A stretch of 64,000 bases of DNA, taken from Smittia aterrima (Eukaryota; Arthropoda; Insecta; Diptera; Chironomidae). Positions 48,301 to 61,982 of the stretch are shown piece by piece. A model generated the notes under the pieces. It worked only from the letters and a program-made list of their open reading frames with translations. It was not told the origin of the DNA and did not search any database. The position numbers and the translations under genes were made by a program. Positions within the stretch are counted from its first letter, which is position 1. Each line of letters starts with the position of its first letter. The DNA is taken from contig CP093831.1 in assembly GCA_033063855.1 (NCBI GenBank), forward strand, positions 13,454,001-13,518,000, in the 5' to 3' direction.

Positions 48301-48834
48301 CGTTCGTTGGTTTTTTCGCGTTATTATTAATATTTATTAACTCTAAATTAACAGCTTCTGGAGAGCGTAGAGAAGGGAAGAGAAAGACAATGTGTTAATG
48401 TATATCTATCGCTCTCCTATATCATGAAAGTATCTCACCTGCTAATTTCTTTTCATTTAATTGTCCATTCTTATTTGCACCATTAGCACCTGAGTCATTA
48501 AGGTTGTTACTGTTTCCATTTCCAAATGAAGTCAATGGTTTGCCGGGTGACTTTTCTGTGGCTTCAAATGCCTTATTGTCAATGCCTTCGGGTTTCGACA
48601 TATTGCCGGAGTTTTTCTTTAGAGGTTGCTTGTCTTCGACAACGTTTTGACGAGGTGATGGGGTTGGAATGGTTGTTGGAGTGACTGTAACGAATAGGTT
48701 AACATCTCATTATGTTTATAAAAGACTCGAGTCTCACCTGTTGAGGGAGTGGAAACTGAAGAGTCTACGCTGTCGTCGCCAATCGAGAGGGAAATTTCAT
48801 TCTTATACAAATAGTCTTTGTGATCACCATCCAT
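42397..48834 (-). CDS. Type II transmembrane serine-protease homologue with SEA, mucin-like repeats, LDLa and inactive trypsin domain
   Basis: Twelve phase-consistent exons: 48834-48738, 48684-48439, 48357-48180, 48069-47962, 47547-47429, 47362-47162, 47040-46866, 46807-43293, 43237-42984, 42929-42797, 42735-42626 and 42570-42397; 5310 nt, 1769 residues. Order: polar cytoplasmic tail (1-228); transmembrane helix (about 229-249, CWIVCIGLVAAVILLGILAA); Thr-rich stalk; SEA domain (about 317-430) with the cleavage-type GSVVV; an EGF-like cysteine cluster; a 3.5 kb exon of His-rich, EPKSEPEP-repeat and Ser/Thr mucin-like sequence; LDLa (about 1421-1457, CDGKAQCSDYSDEWNC); SRCR-like segment; and a trypsin fold (1547-1769). 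In the trypsin fold AAHC is SASC and GDSGGP is NDKGSA; only the Asp position (SDFALLEL) is kept. It is therefore a non-catalytic cell-surface or matrix protein. The frame is open upstream of the chosen ATG to an acceptor at 48854, so an upstream start is possible. Confidence 0.88.
45390..46480 (-). repeat. Coding higher-order repeat: EPKSEPEP blocks separated by His-rich HHLIYNNAGV modules
   Basis: Within exon 8 the 10-residue unit SEPKSEPEPS (30 bp) recurs in runs. Five His-rich spacer modules break the runs, of the form DHSHHLIYNNAGVSSTEE. The module cores lie at 46206-46260, 46024-46080, 45820-45870, 45657-45710 and 45421-45471. The module degrades towards the C-terminus: LIYNNAG, LIYNNAG, LIYNNAG, LIVNNSA, VIINNSA. 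The first block is preceded by a run of DHHGHD-type residues (about 46390-46460). Confidence 0.92.
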
Positions 48835-48853
48835 TTCTGGGTGCGTGGAAGAT

Positions 48854-51800
48854 CTGAAAGTGAATGAGAGTTTAAAAGAAAGTTCAAGTGCGATGGGAAA
48901 GTTTGCGAAGGCATCGATGTAATGAGCGGGTACTTTATCATTTAAATTGTTGTATTCCTTTTAAGCAGACTCAACAGTTCGGTCAAGTACATGTCTGTCT
49001 TAAAAACGAGTTTGAAATTTCGCCGGGCATTCAAATCTTTTCGTTTTTGTTCAATTCGAACTCCTATCGTGAGTGATTGCCAATATTTTATGTTCCGTAA
49101 AGACAAATCGAGATGCAAGAGAAAAGCCTTTAACCAGTGCGTAGCTCAGAACCGGTTTCACGATCAAGCAGATCGAGCGAGTTACCGAAATGCCCAACAA
49201 GTGATGAGGAAGGAATGTCGAGTAAAGTTTCACATTTCTCTTCACTCCTTTCGGAAATATTGAGACAACAATTTCAATTCGAATGGCGAATTGTAATCAA
49301 TTAGATCTCAAGTCAGTTGGCGAATTTCTAAACTAAACTCGAAGGGAAAATCTAAATAAATGTTGGACGACGCTTCAGGAAGTCTCCGCATCTTTTATTC
49401 ATGTAACTCGAGGAAAATTAATTAGCGTTCCCGGGAACTCTCTTCTCGACCATAAAATTGAAAGGAAAATAAATAAAAGCGGTCGTCTTATAATTAATGA
49501 TTCACTGTGTAAAGAATTGAAACAAAAACCGAAACCAGTCGACTGTGGACACGGCGCTTTTGTTTCTTCCGAATTCGTTTTCCATCGCCACAACTTTTGA
49601 ACAATTATTTATTATTTCTGAGAGCTTTGCGAATCGAACAATTAATTCACGAGTCTAAAGTGAAAAATCTTTTATTATTTCGATGCTGTAGCTTGAAGAA
49701 TTGGGAAGACGCAAACTGGTTTCTTGGCTGAGAATCTTCTTGTTCTCGTTGTTCTCCCGCTTTAGTTGTGTCAGAATAAGTTTTCGTTATTTCGGGAAAG
49801 GCAAAGAATTGCGAAAGATTGAAGACCTCGAAGAGCAGAGGTGATCAATCATTTGTTATCGCCATAAAGACTCTTCAGAGTTTAGCGACAAGAGTGTTTG
49901 AAGAAAATTCATTTTAAGTATCGCATCTCAAAGGTTGCGAAGTCCCTGTCACTGTCATTGTTCTGAGATCACTGCCCATGCCCGTATTTGCAATAAAACA
50001 TATTTTACCGGCTGCTGTTACTTTGCGTGCCGGGGCAACAAACTGCCAATTCAGTTTCAGAAATGATTATCGTCATGACTCCTCGGATCCGATCACAAAA
50101 GCAGCATTACCATTCTCTCACAGAATGAGAATTCTTAAATAATCCCAAGACAAATTAGTTTTCTTCTTTTCCTTTTATGAATCATGCTTTGATGACTTAA
50201 GAGCGAGGAACGCGTCAAGATTTACATTTTGAAACTCTTGTTTGGTGCGTTTATTACGGTCATCATTCTCTATTAACCTGATCTGTAAATATTTTCTTTC
50301 GTTCTTGACCATTTCGTCTTCACATAATCGCTTTTGAAAGCATGAAAATAAATTTTCTCCGAATCAGAATAGAAATTCTTTGAAAGCAGAGCAGGTAATG
50401 ATGATGATGACATTGTTGGGATGCTCGACCATCGGCTTACAGCTTAAGTTTCAAGACGTTTAACGATTTTATGAGGTGAAATTGAGTTTGCTAGAAAGTT
50501 AAGAGACATCAGAGCTTCAGTAGTAACGTTAAGCATATTAAACGATTGTTGAGACGACTCAAGAATGTCGTAGGAAACTTTCAAATAAACGAAGATCGTT
50601 TATAATTTTAAAAACATCGTTAGGACTTAGACACAGCATCATTGATGACCTTAGTCTACGTCACCAGTCAACTGCCGCACAACAACACGATTTTCGGAGG
50701 CTCTACACGTTCGTTTGAGATTTCTATCGCTCGTGAACCATAATTTGTGTTTTATCGTGTAAGAAACATTTATTTTATTGGAAACCTGTAGCCGATTGAA
50801 AAATGTCTGAGGTCAACAACAAATTATGATAATAGACATGCGATCAAGCGAGTGAAGAAGAAGAAAGCAAGGCATTTCGAGTTTCACAAGCTCGCAAAGA
50901 TTCAGCTCGATACCAACACGCACAACTCGATGTCTGGCGGAGACTTTGCGTTTCCATTTCAGTCTCGGAAGAAAGTGCAAGTAAAAAGAAGAAACAGAAA
51001 TCGTTATGCAGGTGAAAGAGAGAAGTAACTCAAGGTTCCCTAGTCGGCATGTGCAACAGTTTGCTTCCTTTCTCTGGTTCACCCTAAGCTATTGCGTCAA
51101 CAGAAACAGTTTCCTGTTGTTTAATTCATTCTAAGAAGAAGACTTTTTTTTCCAGAAGACTGAAGAAGTTTGTGGAAAGTTTTTGGGGAAGAATAGAAGA
51201 CCTCGTCGATGTTTTTTTTGGCTTGACATGACTTGAGGCTCTAAAAGTTAAAACTTGTTCAATCAAATATAAGCCAAACTATATTCTTTTTTGAGGTTTT
51301 CATTATGCGGTCAAGTTGGGTGAAGTGGGAAGCGATGCGGAACATTGAAGAGTGAGTTGGACAATGGACAACCAAGCGATGAATCTTTCGTTTGTAAAGG
51401 AAGTTTAAATATTTTTGCTTTTCGCATGAGTTTGTCGTTTGCCCATTCCATTTCGCTCGACAATAATTCGTATCATTAGCCATGAGAAACATTTTTTTCT
51501 TCGGATATCTCTTCGCTTAATTGTAGTGTTGCGATTTATGAAACACCGTTTGAACTTTTTCGGTAACAAAGACTTATTGATAGACATTTCAATGGATGGC
51601 TCAGACTCAACAAACAGTCCATAAATCGACGATTACCGCAATGCAACGCAAGGCGGACTGGGCCGCGTCAGTTTGTCAATTGAGAGAACTTGTTAATGGA
51701 AAAACCGTGAACGCTAATTTTCTCACATTTCGAAAAGTTTTCACTTTAGATATCGGATTATCAACCAAACAAATCGATTGCGCAACATCAAATTCAGGTT

Positions 51801-54800
51801 TCGATTTTATTTGATTTAAATAAATTCATTCGATAGCAAGAGTTTCCGAATTCGTTTCTCTCTCTCTGGCTGGAAATATCTCGAGTGACGTTATAGAGTT
51901 GAACTTCATTAACATTCTGCGAACACGTTTCACGTTTGTTACCGGACAAGCAGCAGTCGCGGTTCGAAATATTTGAATAAATTACTTTTACTGAAATAAT
52001 GCTAATTACTTTGGATTACGTCTGCGTTGTTCTTGAATATTTTGTCGGTGATAATGGTCAAGTCAACACTTTGCGGTAGATGGAGACGTTGAGAAGATTT
52101 AATCTCAGCTTGTGGCATCGATCAAAGTCTCGACCTCATGTCGCGCTTTGTTTTCGATACTTTAAGTCAATGTTTAATCCCCATTGTGCTAATCTAAGGG
52201 CCCTCAGCCATCGGATCAATAAAATAATTACGTGAAATTAATGACGGATGCAAGTGGCGTTGAAATGTGTGAAAGATTAATTGAGATTTAATGTCTCGCT
52301 TGCCCTCGTGCTGTTGACCTCGTGAAACAATATTTTACACGATTATGTGTCCAGACAAGATGAAAAGATCTAAGAAATTTCGAGCTTTGAATGAAAGTAA
52401 AAGTATACGACCAATTGACACACTTAGTCTCGCGTTAGCGAAGAAAAAAATTTATTTTGTGTCTAAGAAATATTTTTTTGTTGGATCATTTTCGTCACCT
52501 TAACCCGGTTGAGCTTTGAGTGCAACGCACCTTTTCTCTCATTTGTCGAAAATGAAATGCAGTTTGTGCACTTTGCTCATGTTTGTTCGTTAACGAAATA
52601 ATCGTTCAACCTGTCGTCGTTGGCTCGAACATGAAATTGCATAAAGTGCTGCGACACTTGGGAAATCAATCTCTGACATTTTTTACATTCACTCAGATCT
52701 GAATTACTTTTTAATCTAGTCAATTAATTCTTTTTTTGGCGTCGCTTGTGCTAAAATAATTATTTACAGCGGTTTTTGTCTTTAAAGTTTAAACTGACAC
52801 GTTCGATTAAGAAAGCGATCGCCGCACGTTCCATTCGTGTTACTGGTTCCATTTTATCGGCAATTTGACTGAGTTTGTTCGGAAGAAAAAGAAGCTTTGA
52901 TTGTTCATTGCGTGATCGAGCGATTTGATCGAACAGAATTAATTCAAAGTAACATTTCGACGAGCCTCTCTCAATGTTAATTGCCTGCTCTGATTAACGA
53001 ACTCGTTATTTAAAGTTTTATCAGCAAATCTGTCACCTCAATTAAGAAACTCCCTTGAACGTCAAATCTTTTTTTTGTAACACTCACGCATTAAATGTAT
53101 TTCAATGCGTTTGCATTTTATGTAAATCTGACCAGGGCACGACCTAATTGTAAGTAAATTGAATAAAAGCGAATCAAGCACTTTGAATTCCTCATGTTCG
53201 TAAGCTTTGTCAAACAATGTCGACTCGTGTTGACGACGAAATTCAACACTTCAACTTTGTTATGAAATTACGATTTTCTATTGAATGAATATTTGAAGGC
53301 CGAGCGATCTTTTCTGGGCTTTTGAAAACTTTTTTTTTCGATGGCATCAACACTTTTGAAGTTTCCTGTAATTATATGCACATCATAGATTTGCTTTCGA
53401 TGAGATTGCGGCATGAATCGTGCTGACAAAAACAATCAACTCGATTGAATTGAATAAAAGTTGAAAGTGCTGACGGTAATTAAGCGTTTAGCGAAGAATC
53501 TTTTTTTTTCGTATCGCAATAAAAATCGCAGATTCTTTTGCGCAACTTCATAAATATTTCATCGTACAAAAGCGATCCAATCAATATTCAGCCAATAAAA
53601 CGCGAGAATGTGAACGGAAAACCAGATTCGTAGGTGTTGCCGTTGCTGTCGCGAAAAAAAAAAGTTATTGTCTGTCTCGGAGAGTGAGTTTGTAAAACGG
53701 CAAAGATCGAAAGCCGCGTGGTTGAAACAAAGTAAAACGATTATTTTATTGCCTGCTGCTTATTCTGCAATAATCATATTTTTCAATTCTCTTCGCTTGT
53801 TAACAAGATTTCACTTTAACTTGCAGTTGCTTCCTAACGACAAGCGATTTTGTTTCGAAGCGAATGATCTTTGGATTCGTTTGCGCTGTTCAGAAGAACT
53901 CGATCCGTTATGTAAGCCATAAGCAGCTTCGATTGGTATGCAAGACTGAAGGTCAAATTAGCTTTTATGTTGAAGATTCTCTGCTAAAAGTTAGTAGATT
54001 GATGATACATCTTCACGTAAGATACATCACCAGCAAACTTCCCGTCTAAACGAACAAGCACGGACGAGAATTGAAAATCACGCAGTTGATTGTTCGCTTT
54101 TGATGGATCTATCTTGATACTTCTTCCAAATTGAGTAGATCTCGCAAAAACTATTAATTTGAATGAATTGTTTGAAATAAATATTCATCAAGATGCATAC
54201 ACTTGATCACAATGTCCTCGAGATTCGTTTCTTGAAACACCAATTGAGACGCCGCAGGTTACGCAAAAGATTTCAGTAGCGAATAGCTTCAAGCAACCAA
54301 CGCGATAAACTCTCCGAGTTTGTTAACAACTTAAGCAATGAAATTAGCAACAAGGATGATAGTGGCCAGTCAAGACAAAAAAAGATTTAAATCAAATGTC
54401 AAGTGAAAAAGTCGTGAAGCCTGTCAAAAGGAAACAAAAAAAATTGTTTGCGCAATCTCTCACCCCGTGATTCACGAAAATATTTCTTTTGATGTTTCTC
54501 ATTATGAAAACTCCATCAACTGTTATTGATTCAAGATGACTAATTTATTGAAATATTTTGAAAAAGCCTTCGTTCGCTCTTAAGTGCAACGAAGGCGAGA
54601 GAAATCTCACTAAATGGCCTTTTGCGTAATCACCCATTTCCAATTGGTTTCGATGTTTTGCAGTTTCTTATGCTCGCTTTAATTACTTTTATGTGTGAAT
54701 AATCAATGTTAATCAACATAGCATGCAATTGCATTTTAACAATTAATTAGACATGAGTCGTCTTAGGTTTCGAAAGCGAATTCGTCTTTGACTTATTAGT

Positions 54801-57800
54801 CGTTTGATAAATCTCCAAACACGAACTGATAAAGTGACATAATCGAGAGAAAGGAAAAACGCAACGATGACTTTTGATTTTGAATACGCCAACGAGTTTC
54901 TGATTAGATGATGAATTGTTTTCCGGATGCGATTATTTAGATAAATTCAATCATTGCAAATTCGCTAAGAATAAAATTCCCAAAACTAGTTTCGCCTTCT
55001 AAGCATTTTGTGTGACTCAAATCACCCGCCGAGTCATTCTTGACGTTTGAATGGCGGCGAGATTAATCCAACGAAGGAAGTTCAATGGAACAAAGGAGAA
55101 TGAAGACTTGACATGATTCGCAAATTAACTGAGACTCAAAGCAAATTTGTAATTAATTGACGTTGAAGAATAATTTTCATGATCGCGTTCAATCTTGAAA
55201 GAAGTTTGCGTGCCCGTGTGGCATACGCGTGGTCAGTTACTGAAGTTATCAAGTGCGGCTCTGACAGCTCATTTGATGATGATTCGAGTTCTTTCCGTTT
55301 CAATTTTCTAATTCGCATCTTTACGTTTCATTAGTAGACTTCGAATCAAGCAAATGTCACGGATAAAATGCCACCAACCTCGTGTTAATCGCACTCATTT
55401 CAACTCAGGGATTGCAAACGTCTAATAATTCAGGTTCAAGTTTGATTAATCACGAGACCCTCGAAATTGAATTGTTCAGCGAAGCTTAAAACTTCACAAT
55501 TTCCAATTTCACTCGATAATAAGCCGGTAGTTCATAAACTTCATAAACTTTTCGGCCATTAACGAATCGTCTTTGAAAACTAATATTTTTTTAGTGCTTC
55601 CGAGGTCGCTTACATCATCGCCCAGAAAGATCTTTCAGGCTTTCCGTTTGAAGAGGATTGGCGAGTAAACATGAGCAACTGCCAAGTCATCTCGCTTCAA
55701 GATAAATCGCGATTTGTGAAATCGGGAAGGCAAACGCAGCAGTTTCGCTGACAGAGATTCCGATAAATTTTCATTCATTTCCAGTTTTCCGAGTATGGTA
55801 ATGTTCGATAAATTGTCTGACTTGTCATGTATGCAGAGGCTAATTACTGTTGCGTAATCCTCTGACTCAGACGCTCTCAGTTAAATTGCCAATGTTTATC
55901 TTTCTCTTTCAGTTGGAACAAGATTCAAAGTCAAAAGCTATCGGCTTATGAAAGTGAAGGTGCGTTGCTAATTAAAGACATTAACCGGTGAATGAGATAA
56001 TCCTGATGATTTTACGATCTTTGATAAAGAATCAACAAAAATCGCTTCGCCAATTAAGATAAAGTTGTTGACTAAGTGTGCAAACTTTATCAAAAATATT
56101 TTGATTTCAGTCGCTTGAGAATAAGTCTGAAAAGATGTAAATTGCTGATTCACATCATCACAGCGTGCAAAGAAGAAAAAAAGTTTCGTCAGCACAAAGA
56201 GTTCACACATTCGATGAAATTTCTTTTAAATTCATCACAAGGTGTTACTCCATTAACCTGCAGCGTGATCTTTTCTCCACAGTAGATCCAAGTACAAAAG
56301 AGTTATGTGCGCTTCGTTGTTAAGAAAACAATTTTTTATAAACTGAACTCTCAGTAATAATACATCACATGATGATGATGTTATTACAAATACATCGAAC
56401 TCTTTCCATGAAAAGCTTCGAGTGATTGACAAACAACGTGATGGCGAAAAAATATTTAATGACATTCAAGCAGAACAGCCTTAGATATGACGAGACGTCT
56501 GTTGAGACGTTTTCAGTTAACGCCCCAGACGAAACTGAAAAGTCTTATTAATAACTCAACGTGTGCATTTTATAAGGCTCGATCAGGTTATGACCTCAAT
56601 CGAATCACCAACGACAGACCGCCGAGAAAATTGAAAGTTAAAAAAAAGTGAATTAAGACTAAATACTTCAATTTCTTGGTCAGCAAGAGAAAATATTTCG
56701 ACTCATGTTAATCCGCTTAAAATATTTCGCGATTTTCTCACTTTTATTCAGACTAAATTATTCTGTTGCAAGTGAAGAAAAAAGCTCGAAAGTTTCAACT
56801 TCAATTGACCGACAACAGGAAAAAAAATGTTTTTCTTTAATGAGGGACAATTCAAAGATAACGAGGAAGCAGAATTATTCAGTTGAAGATTGAAAAGCTT
56901 GCATTTCGTAATTTATGAACAGCCCCCTTAGAAAAGTTCAATGAAGAATTATGAAACGAGAAAACAACATTTCTCCATATGATTAACATGAATTGCACAG
57001 AAATAAAGGTTTGTGTTGCTCGAGCGTGCCTCCATTTGAACACAAATGCATAAAGCCGGATTGCAAAGCAAAAGCACGAGCAACGAAACCGAAAGTAAAG
57101 GGAACTGCAAAAGATTGAAAACCTGATCCGATTAAGCGAGAAGGAAAAATTCTTTGGCGTTAATCTGACGAGATGAGTCAGTATATCTCAGAGGGAAAAA
57201 AATTCCACGAAGTGATTTTCTTATTCTTCACCAAAACATTACACACAACAACGTCACGAAAAGCGAGACATAATAAAAAGTCCGTAGGTGTTTACAGTTG
57301 AATTGAATATCAGCGGAATGAGAAAACGCTTTTGTTTGTTGAAGGTGCACCGAAAGAGGAATTGAAAGAGTTAAATGTCACTCTAGTCTTGTTGGATTAG
57401 CAGATCGTTACGGAACAAACAGACTCCCGCCTATCGTTTATTGATGCTTTCGTGTTAATTGCTTTTGCGTGAGTGATCTGAAGCGATCGATCAGTCAAAG
57501 GGATTAGCTAAAGCACAATCGGATGCTTGCAATCACTGAAATAATCGCACGAGGAAGCAGGAAGTGTTGCTAATTACGATCGAAGCAACAGCAGCCCTTT
57601 GTCGGTTCGCGAGCTTTTGGCATTTTTTTTGCTGCTGCGAAGCTTCGACTATGGGACTGGTCTAGACAAGGCCACGAAAGAAGTTTAAGAAGATTATAAA
57701 TATCAAACTAAGGTTCAGACGATGATCAAGAAACTCGAATTCCTTCAAACTTGAGTTCTAAACGGAATAGGAGAAGATCGTCTATGAGGCGAGATAAGCA

Positions 57801-60800
57801 CAAATTAATGATGAAGACGATCGATGAATACATTGAGACGGAATAGAATTCACACACGTGAATTTAAAATATCAAAAATTATTTTTGGATTTACATAACT
57901 TTGAGATTTTATTAAAATAATTCTGCCATAAAAGCATATTTGCGCTCTTGTCGTTGCTGCTCATGTAAGTCTTGCGGTTGTGTGTGGGAAAACACGTTTT
58001 GCTAATTATTTACTGACTTAGATGTGATTTTAAGTTGATTTTTCAACCAACAAAGGTTTGGCGGAAAGAAAACGGAAATCGGTCTCAAGTTCTCGAGCTT
58101 GGAAATGTTCTCAAGTTTCAGAAATATTTTGTTCGCGACAGCAGCCACGGAAAAATAATTGAAAGTATGAGTCATGCTAAGCTGCAGACCGCAATATGCT
58201 TAAGGCTAAGCGCCTCGCATTCTCCTAACGATTATTTCATGTTTTCGCTCGGCCAATTAAGAAATCATAACGTGAATGTATGTCCGAGAAAACGAAGCCG
58301 AAACTTCATTAATTTTAAAGTTGGAAATTGCTTGATCAAACGTTCGTGATATTGACAATCATTGCGTTTTTATGCTCAGACTTTCGACCGCGGAAGACGA
58401 ATTATGAGCCTTGCAGCCTTTCAACCTTCGCGTTAGTCGAATGGTTTACTGTTGTCTGTTGAATTCAAGGCGAGAAGAAGGATTTTCTAAGAAATATCTA
58501 AACTGATCCCGTTTCACCTCAAACCCACAGTCATGCTGTTTCTTCATGATTCACCTCGCGTTTCGACAACAATGCGATGCTCCATAGGTTCTTAGCTCTC
58601 GTAAGAATCCGTTTTCATTTTTACTTCTCAAAGCTAAATTCTTTTTCAGGCTTTTGCTCGTAAAAAAGTCAACGAGTCGTAAGTTATCGTTAAGACGTCG
58701 CACAGCATAAGAGTTCAAGGTTTTCGTATAGCAATTTCTTTCTTATTAACATCGTCTGACACATGCACATGAAATTTCAAAGGTGCATTTATAAGTTATT
58801 GGAGTTTATTCATGTTTCGGTGAGGTTTCATAACGCTTCGTCTTTGTAGTGGTTGCTTGACTCTTTGTTTCTTTCGTAAAAATATTTCAGACCGGTTTTC
58901 CGTTTTTGCACTTTTAAGATTTTTTATTATCAACATCAGAACAATTTCTCAACGACTCGATGCTGTTTCTCTTTGTTTTTTTTTTGTTTTTCGCTTGCAA
59001 TTGAAACCAGGAAATCAAAAATAAAGTTTCTTAATTGCACTTGCATTCGAGTTTTTTGCTTTTAAACCGAGTCATCTGATTTAATGTTAATTCATTAACT
59101 CGCCGCGTTATTCAATCGCGAGACTAGTGTTGATGCAGCTGAAAGCGAAATTCATGTTCAACTGGTCGATATATTTTTCTTTCTGTCCAATATTAATTAA
59201 ATATTTAAGTTGATGATGTAAGTCGACAATGTTAAAAGAAAATTTGCACTCTAAAACCGAAAATCGTGTTGCCTTGCATAATCAGCATCGTCGTCGTCTA
59301 CCTAACATAACTCGATTTTCAGGTGGCCAGCAACCATCATCAGTCTGACAGACGATGGCCGTCATAAAGAAACATTCCGATCTGATGATGATGGGGTTTG
59401 TTCCTGTAGAATTTTCGGTTCTTCCAAGAAAAACCAATTCGCTTTCATTCTTTTTCGTGTTTTCTCCGCTTCGCGTTGATGCAAACGCAAAGCTGCATGG
59501 CTAATGCGAGAATGAGTTTTACAATCGGACGCTTGAGAAGGATTCGCGGGCCTTGGCGACCGCATGCGAAATTCCAAGAACAAAGCGTCCGAGGTTACCT
59601 ATTAGGTTTGAGATGATTTCACTTTCGTCGTCTCTTCTTTTCACTCATTTCGCGAATCGCAGTTTGAAACAAAGACTTAACCGATCGATGACTTTGAATT
59701 GACTTTTCAATTTTCTTCTTCTTTCTCTTCTTCACGAGCGAAATCAACACAAGATTCTTCCCAACGTTCTTCTTCGTCGCGATCGTCTTCACTTTTGTTA
59801 TTCTCTTCGCTTGACTTCGCCTCACGGCGCGCTGAAATCATCTTTAAATAATTTCCTAATAAATATTCAATTTTCTTGTTATTTAATCAAACGCTTGAAG
59901 CAGACGTATCGCTTCGGAATGAGAGTGAAGAGAAGACTTTCAGTTTTATAAGTCAGTTTGATAACTTTGAGGTTCAACAGGCACGTCAAGATGAACACCA
60001 AGACTTTAATTTCATATGAACAGCATCAAGGTTTGTGGTCGACTTGCAAATCGAATTGATTAACAAAGGTGCAGCGAGGCAATTAAGACAAAGAAATAAA
60101 AATTATTGCAGCATAGCGAACTATGACATTGAAAATTTATTTGACGAACTCAAGCAACAATTTGACTTTAAATTACATTTTTTTTGTCAGCTGTTCAACG
60201 ACAAACCTTAAATCAGGTTGCATACTGCAATTGAGCCTTCGCAATTTTTTTTGCACCAAAGAAACATTCGAAAGTCTTAAAAGAAAAGAGTTTGAAACGA
60301 CAAACAATACCAATTCGAACTCAAATATTAAAGCGAACATTTAGCAATTCGACAAAATCAATGAAGCTGTTCAACATCTTCTTCTTCTCCTCGCCATTGA
60401 TTTGTGTCTTTTGTTTGATCTTTAAGCAACCGAATGAGACTTCAAGTGAAAACAATTTTCTTAATGCGAATCATCTGCTAAGCTTTAATGTAATTAATTG
60501 TCTCTTTGCCCGTGCGATGCTTCGACTTCGCTTCGACATCGATTTTTTTAGATCCTGTTTGTGTATGCATTGAAGGTCGTCATAACAATTTCGAGCATTT
60601 GCTTGCCAAGTGACTCACGAAATATGTAATTATCAAACATTTTTTTTCGTCTTAAATTAATTATACTTCATGGATGGTCGAAACAAACCAATTCATCAAA
60701 TGATGATCGCCGTGAAACATCGAATTATGATCGACAGGTATTCCGCATTTTTTCTTTATGATCTCGTGCTTTGAAGCTATGAACTAAAATTAAATATTTA

Positions 60801-61935
60801 CAAAGCATACATTGCGACGGACACTAAACATGCTTCCAATGTTTGCCAACAGTTATTTTCGGTAATGTCCACGCTGAAGTATATCGATCCGAATATGTAG
60901 CAGTGACAGCTTAGCTTGTGCACCAGAAAAAAGCGACTCGCTTGCCTTGAAAAAATATGGAACTTTTTTTATTTACTTCAGCTCTCCCCGTGTCGCTAAA
61001 GACAACTCACACACACCCAAACACCTTTCCTTCGAAAAAAAAAATCTTTCGCGAATATTTCTTTCATGTCGTTATGAATTATTTCGTTTGGCTCGTTATG
61101 CACGGAGCGAAAAAAAAATTTCGTTGCCTTCGAGAAGTTCAATGAATTATTTTGATAGTTTTCCAATATTTTTTTTAAACTTTTTCCGTGCAACGTTTGG
61201 ACTCCAAAGTACATTCCAGCATTCAATTGAGTTTGAAAAAAAACGATAAAGGAGTGGAATATGATTTCTCTCTCTTTCTCAACGTTTGAAGTAAATAAAT
61301 TCGCATTCTTAAAGTAAATTGTGCAATATGAAGTTGCATGGAGATAATTTGACAATAATTAATGAAAGTCTAGATCCCGCGAAAGATATTTTTGATGCGT
61401 TGCCTAAGCGACGAAACGGAAAACGAAAGATTTGAATGCCGTCAGCGAGCAGACGAAGAAAAGGGAAACCGAAAGGCCAAGCCAACGCTTATTCACTTAT
61501 TAATTACCTTTTTTAATTTTCGTGCTGGGCTGGAGTTCATACAATGATTAATCCAACTTTTTGCAGCTATCCATTAAGTGATAAGTTTGCAAGTTTTTCT
61601 TTTGTTCTTTCCAATTATTTTCTCACTTCACGTTTCCTCTTGAAAGAAATCTTTTCACACAAAAATCTTCAGCCTGTTGCAAGCTCACACAAAAAACACC
61701 TGATGCTTCTTCTTGTTATCCTTTGGACTTGTTTCACAAGACGTCCAGCACACGCGACGTTAACGGAGTAACTGAAAATATTTCGTCAAAGAAACGAAAA
61801 AGAGGGAAACGCGTGATTCTCTTTCGTGCATTCCAGCTCCATCTTTTGTCTTTCGCGGCGATTGGTAGATGTCCGTGTTGGCTTGTAAGAGAAATAACGA
61901 CAAAGCATTTTAAAATCAAGAATGATGTAATAAAA
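48854..61935. other. Gene-poor interval of about 13 kb
   Basis: No gene is supported on either strand. The acceptor at 48854 implies that the protease-homologue transcript has at least one more 5' exon in this interval, which I could not place. Open frames are below about 105 codons, unspliced, and without motifs. A/T homopolymers and short GA/CT runs are common. No transposon ends, tRNA or long tandem array were recognised. The stretch may hold distal promoters and enhancers (inference). Confidence 0.5.
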
Positions 61936-61936
61936 G

Positions 61937-61942
61937 TTTATT
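61937..61942 (-). terminator. Polyadenylation signal of the P450 gene
   Basis: AATAAA on the minus strand about 40 bp after the P450 stop codon. Confidence 0.75.
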
Positions 61943-61982
61943 ATAAAAAATGTTTCTCGGGATTTTATCTTTCCCTCAAGAC

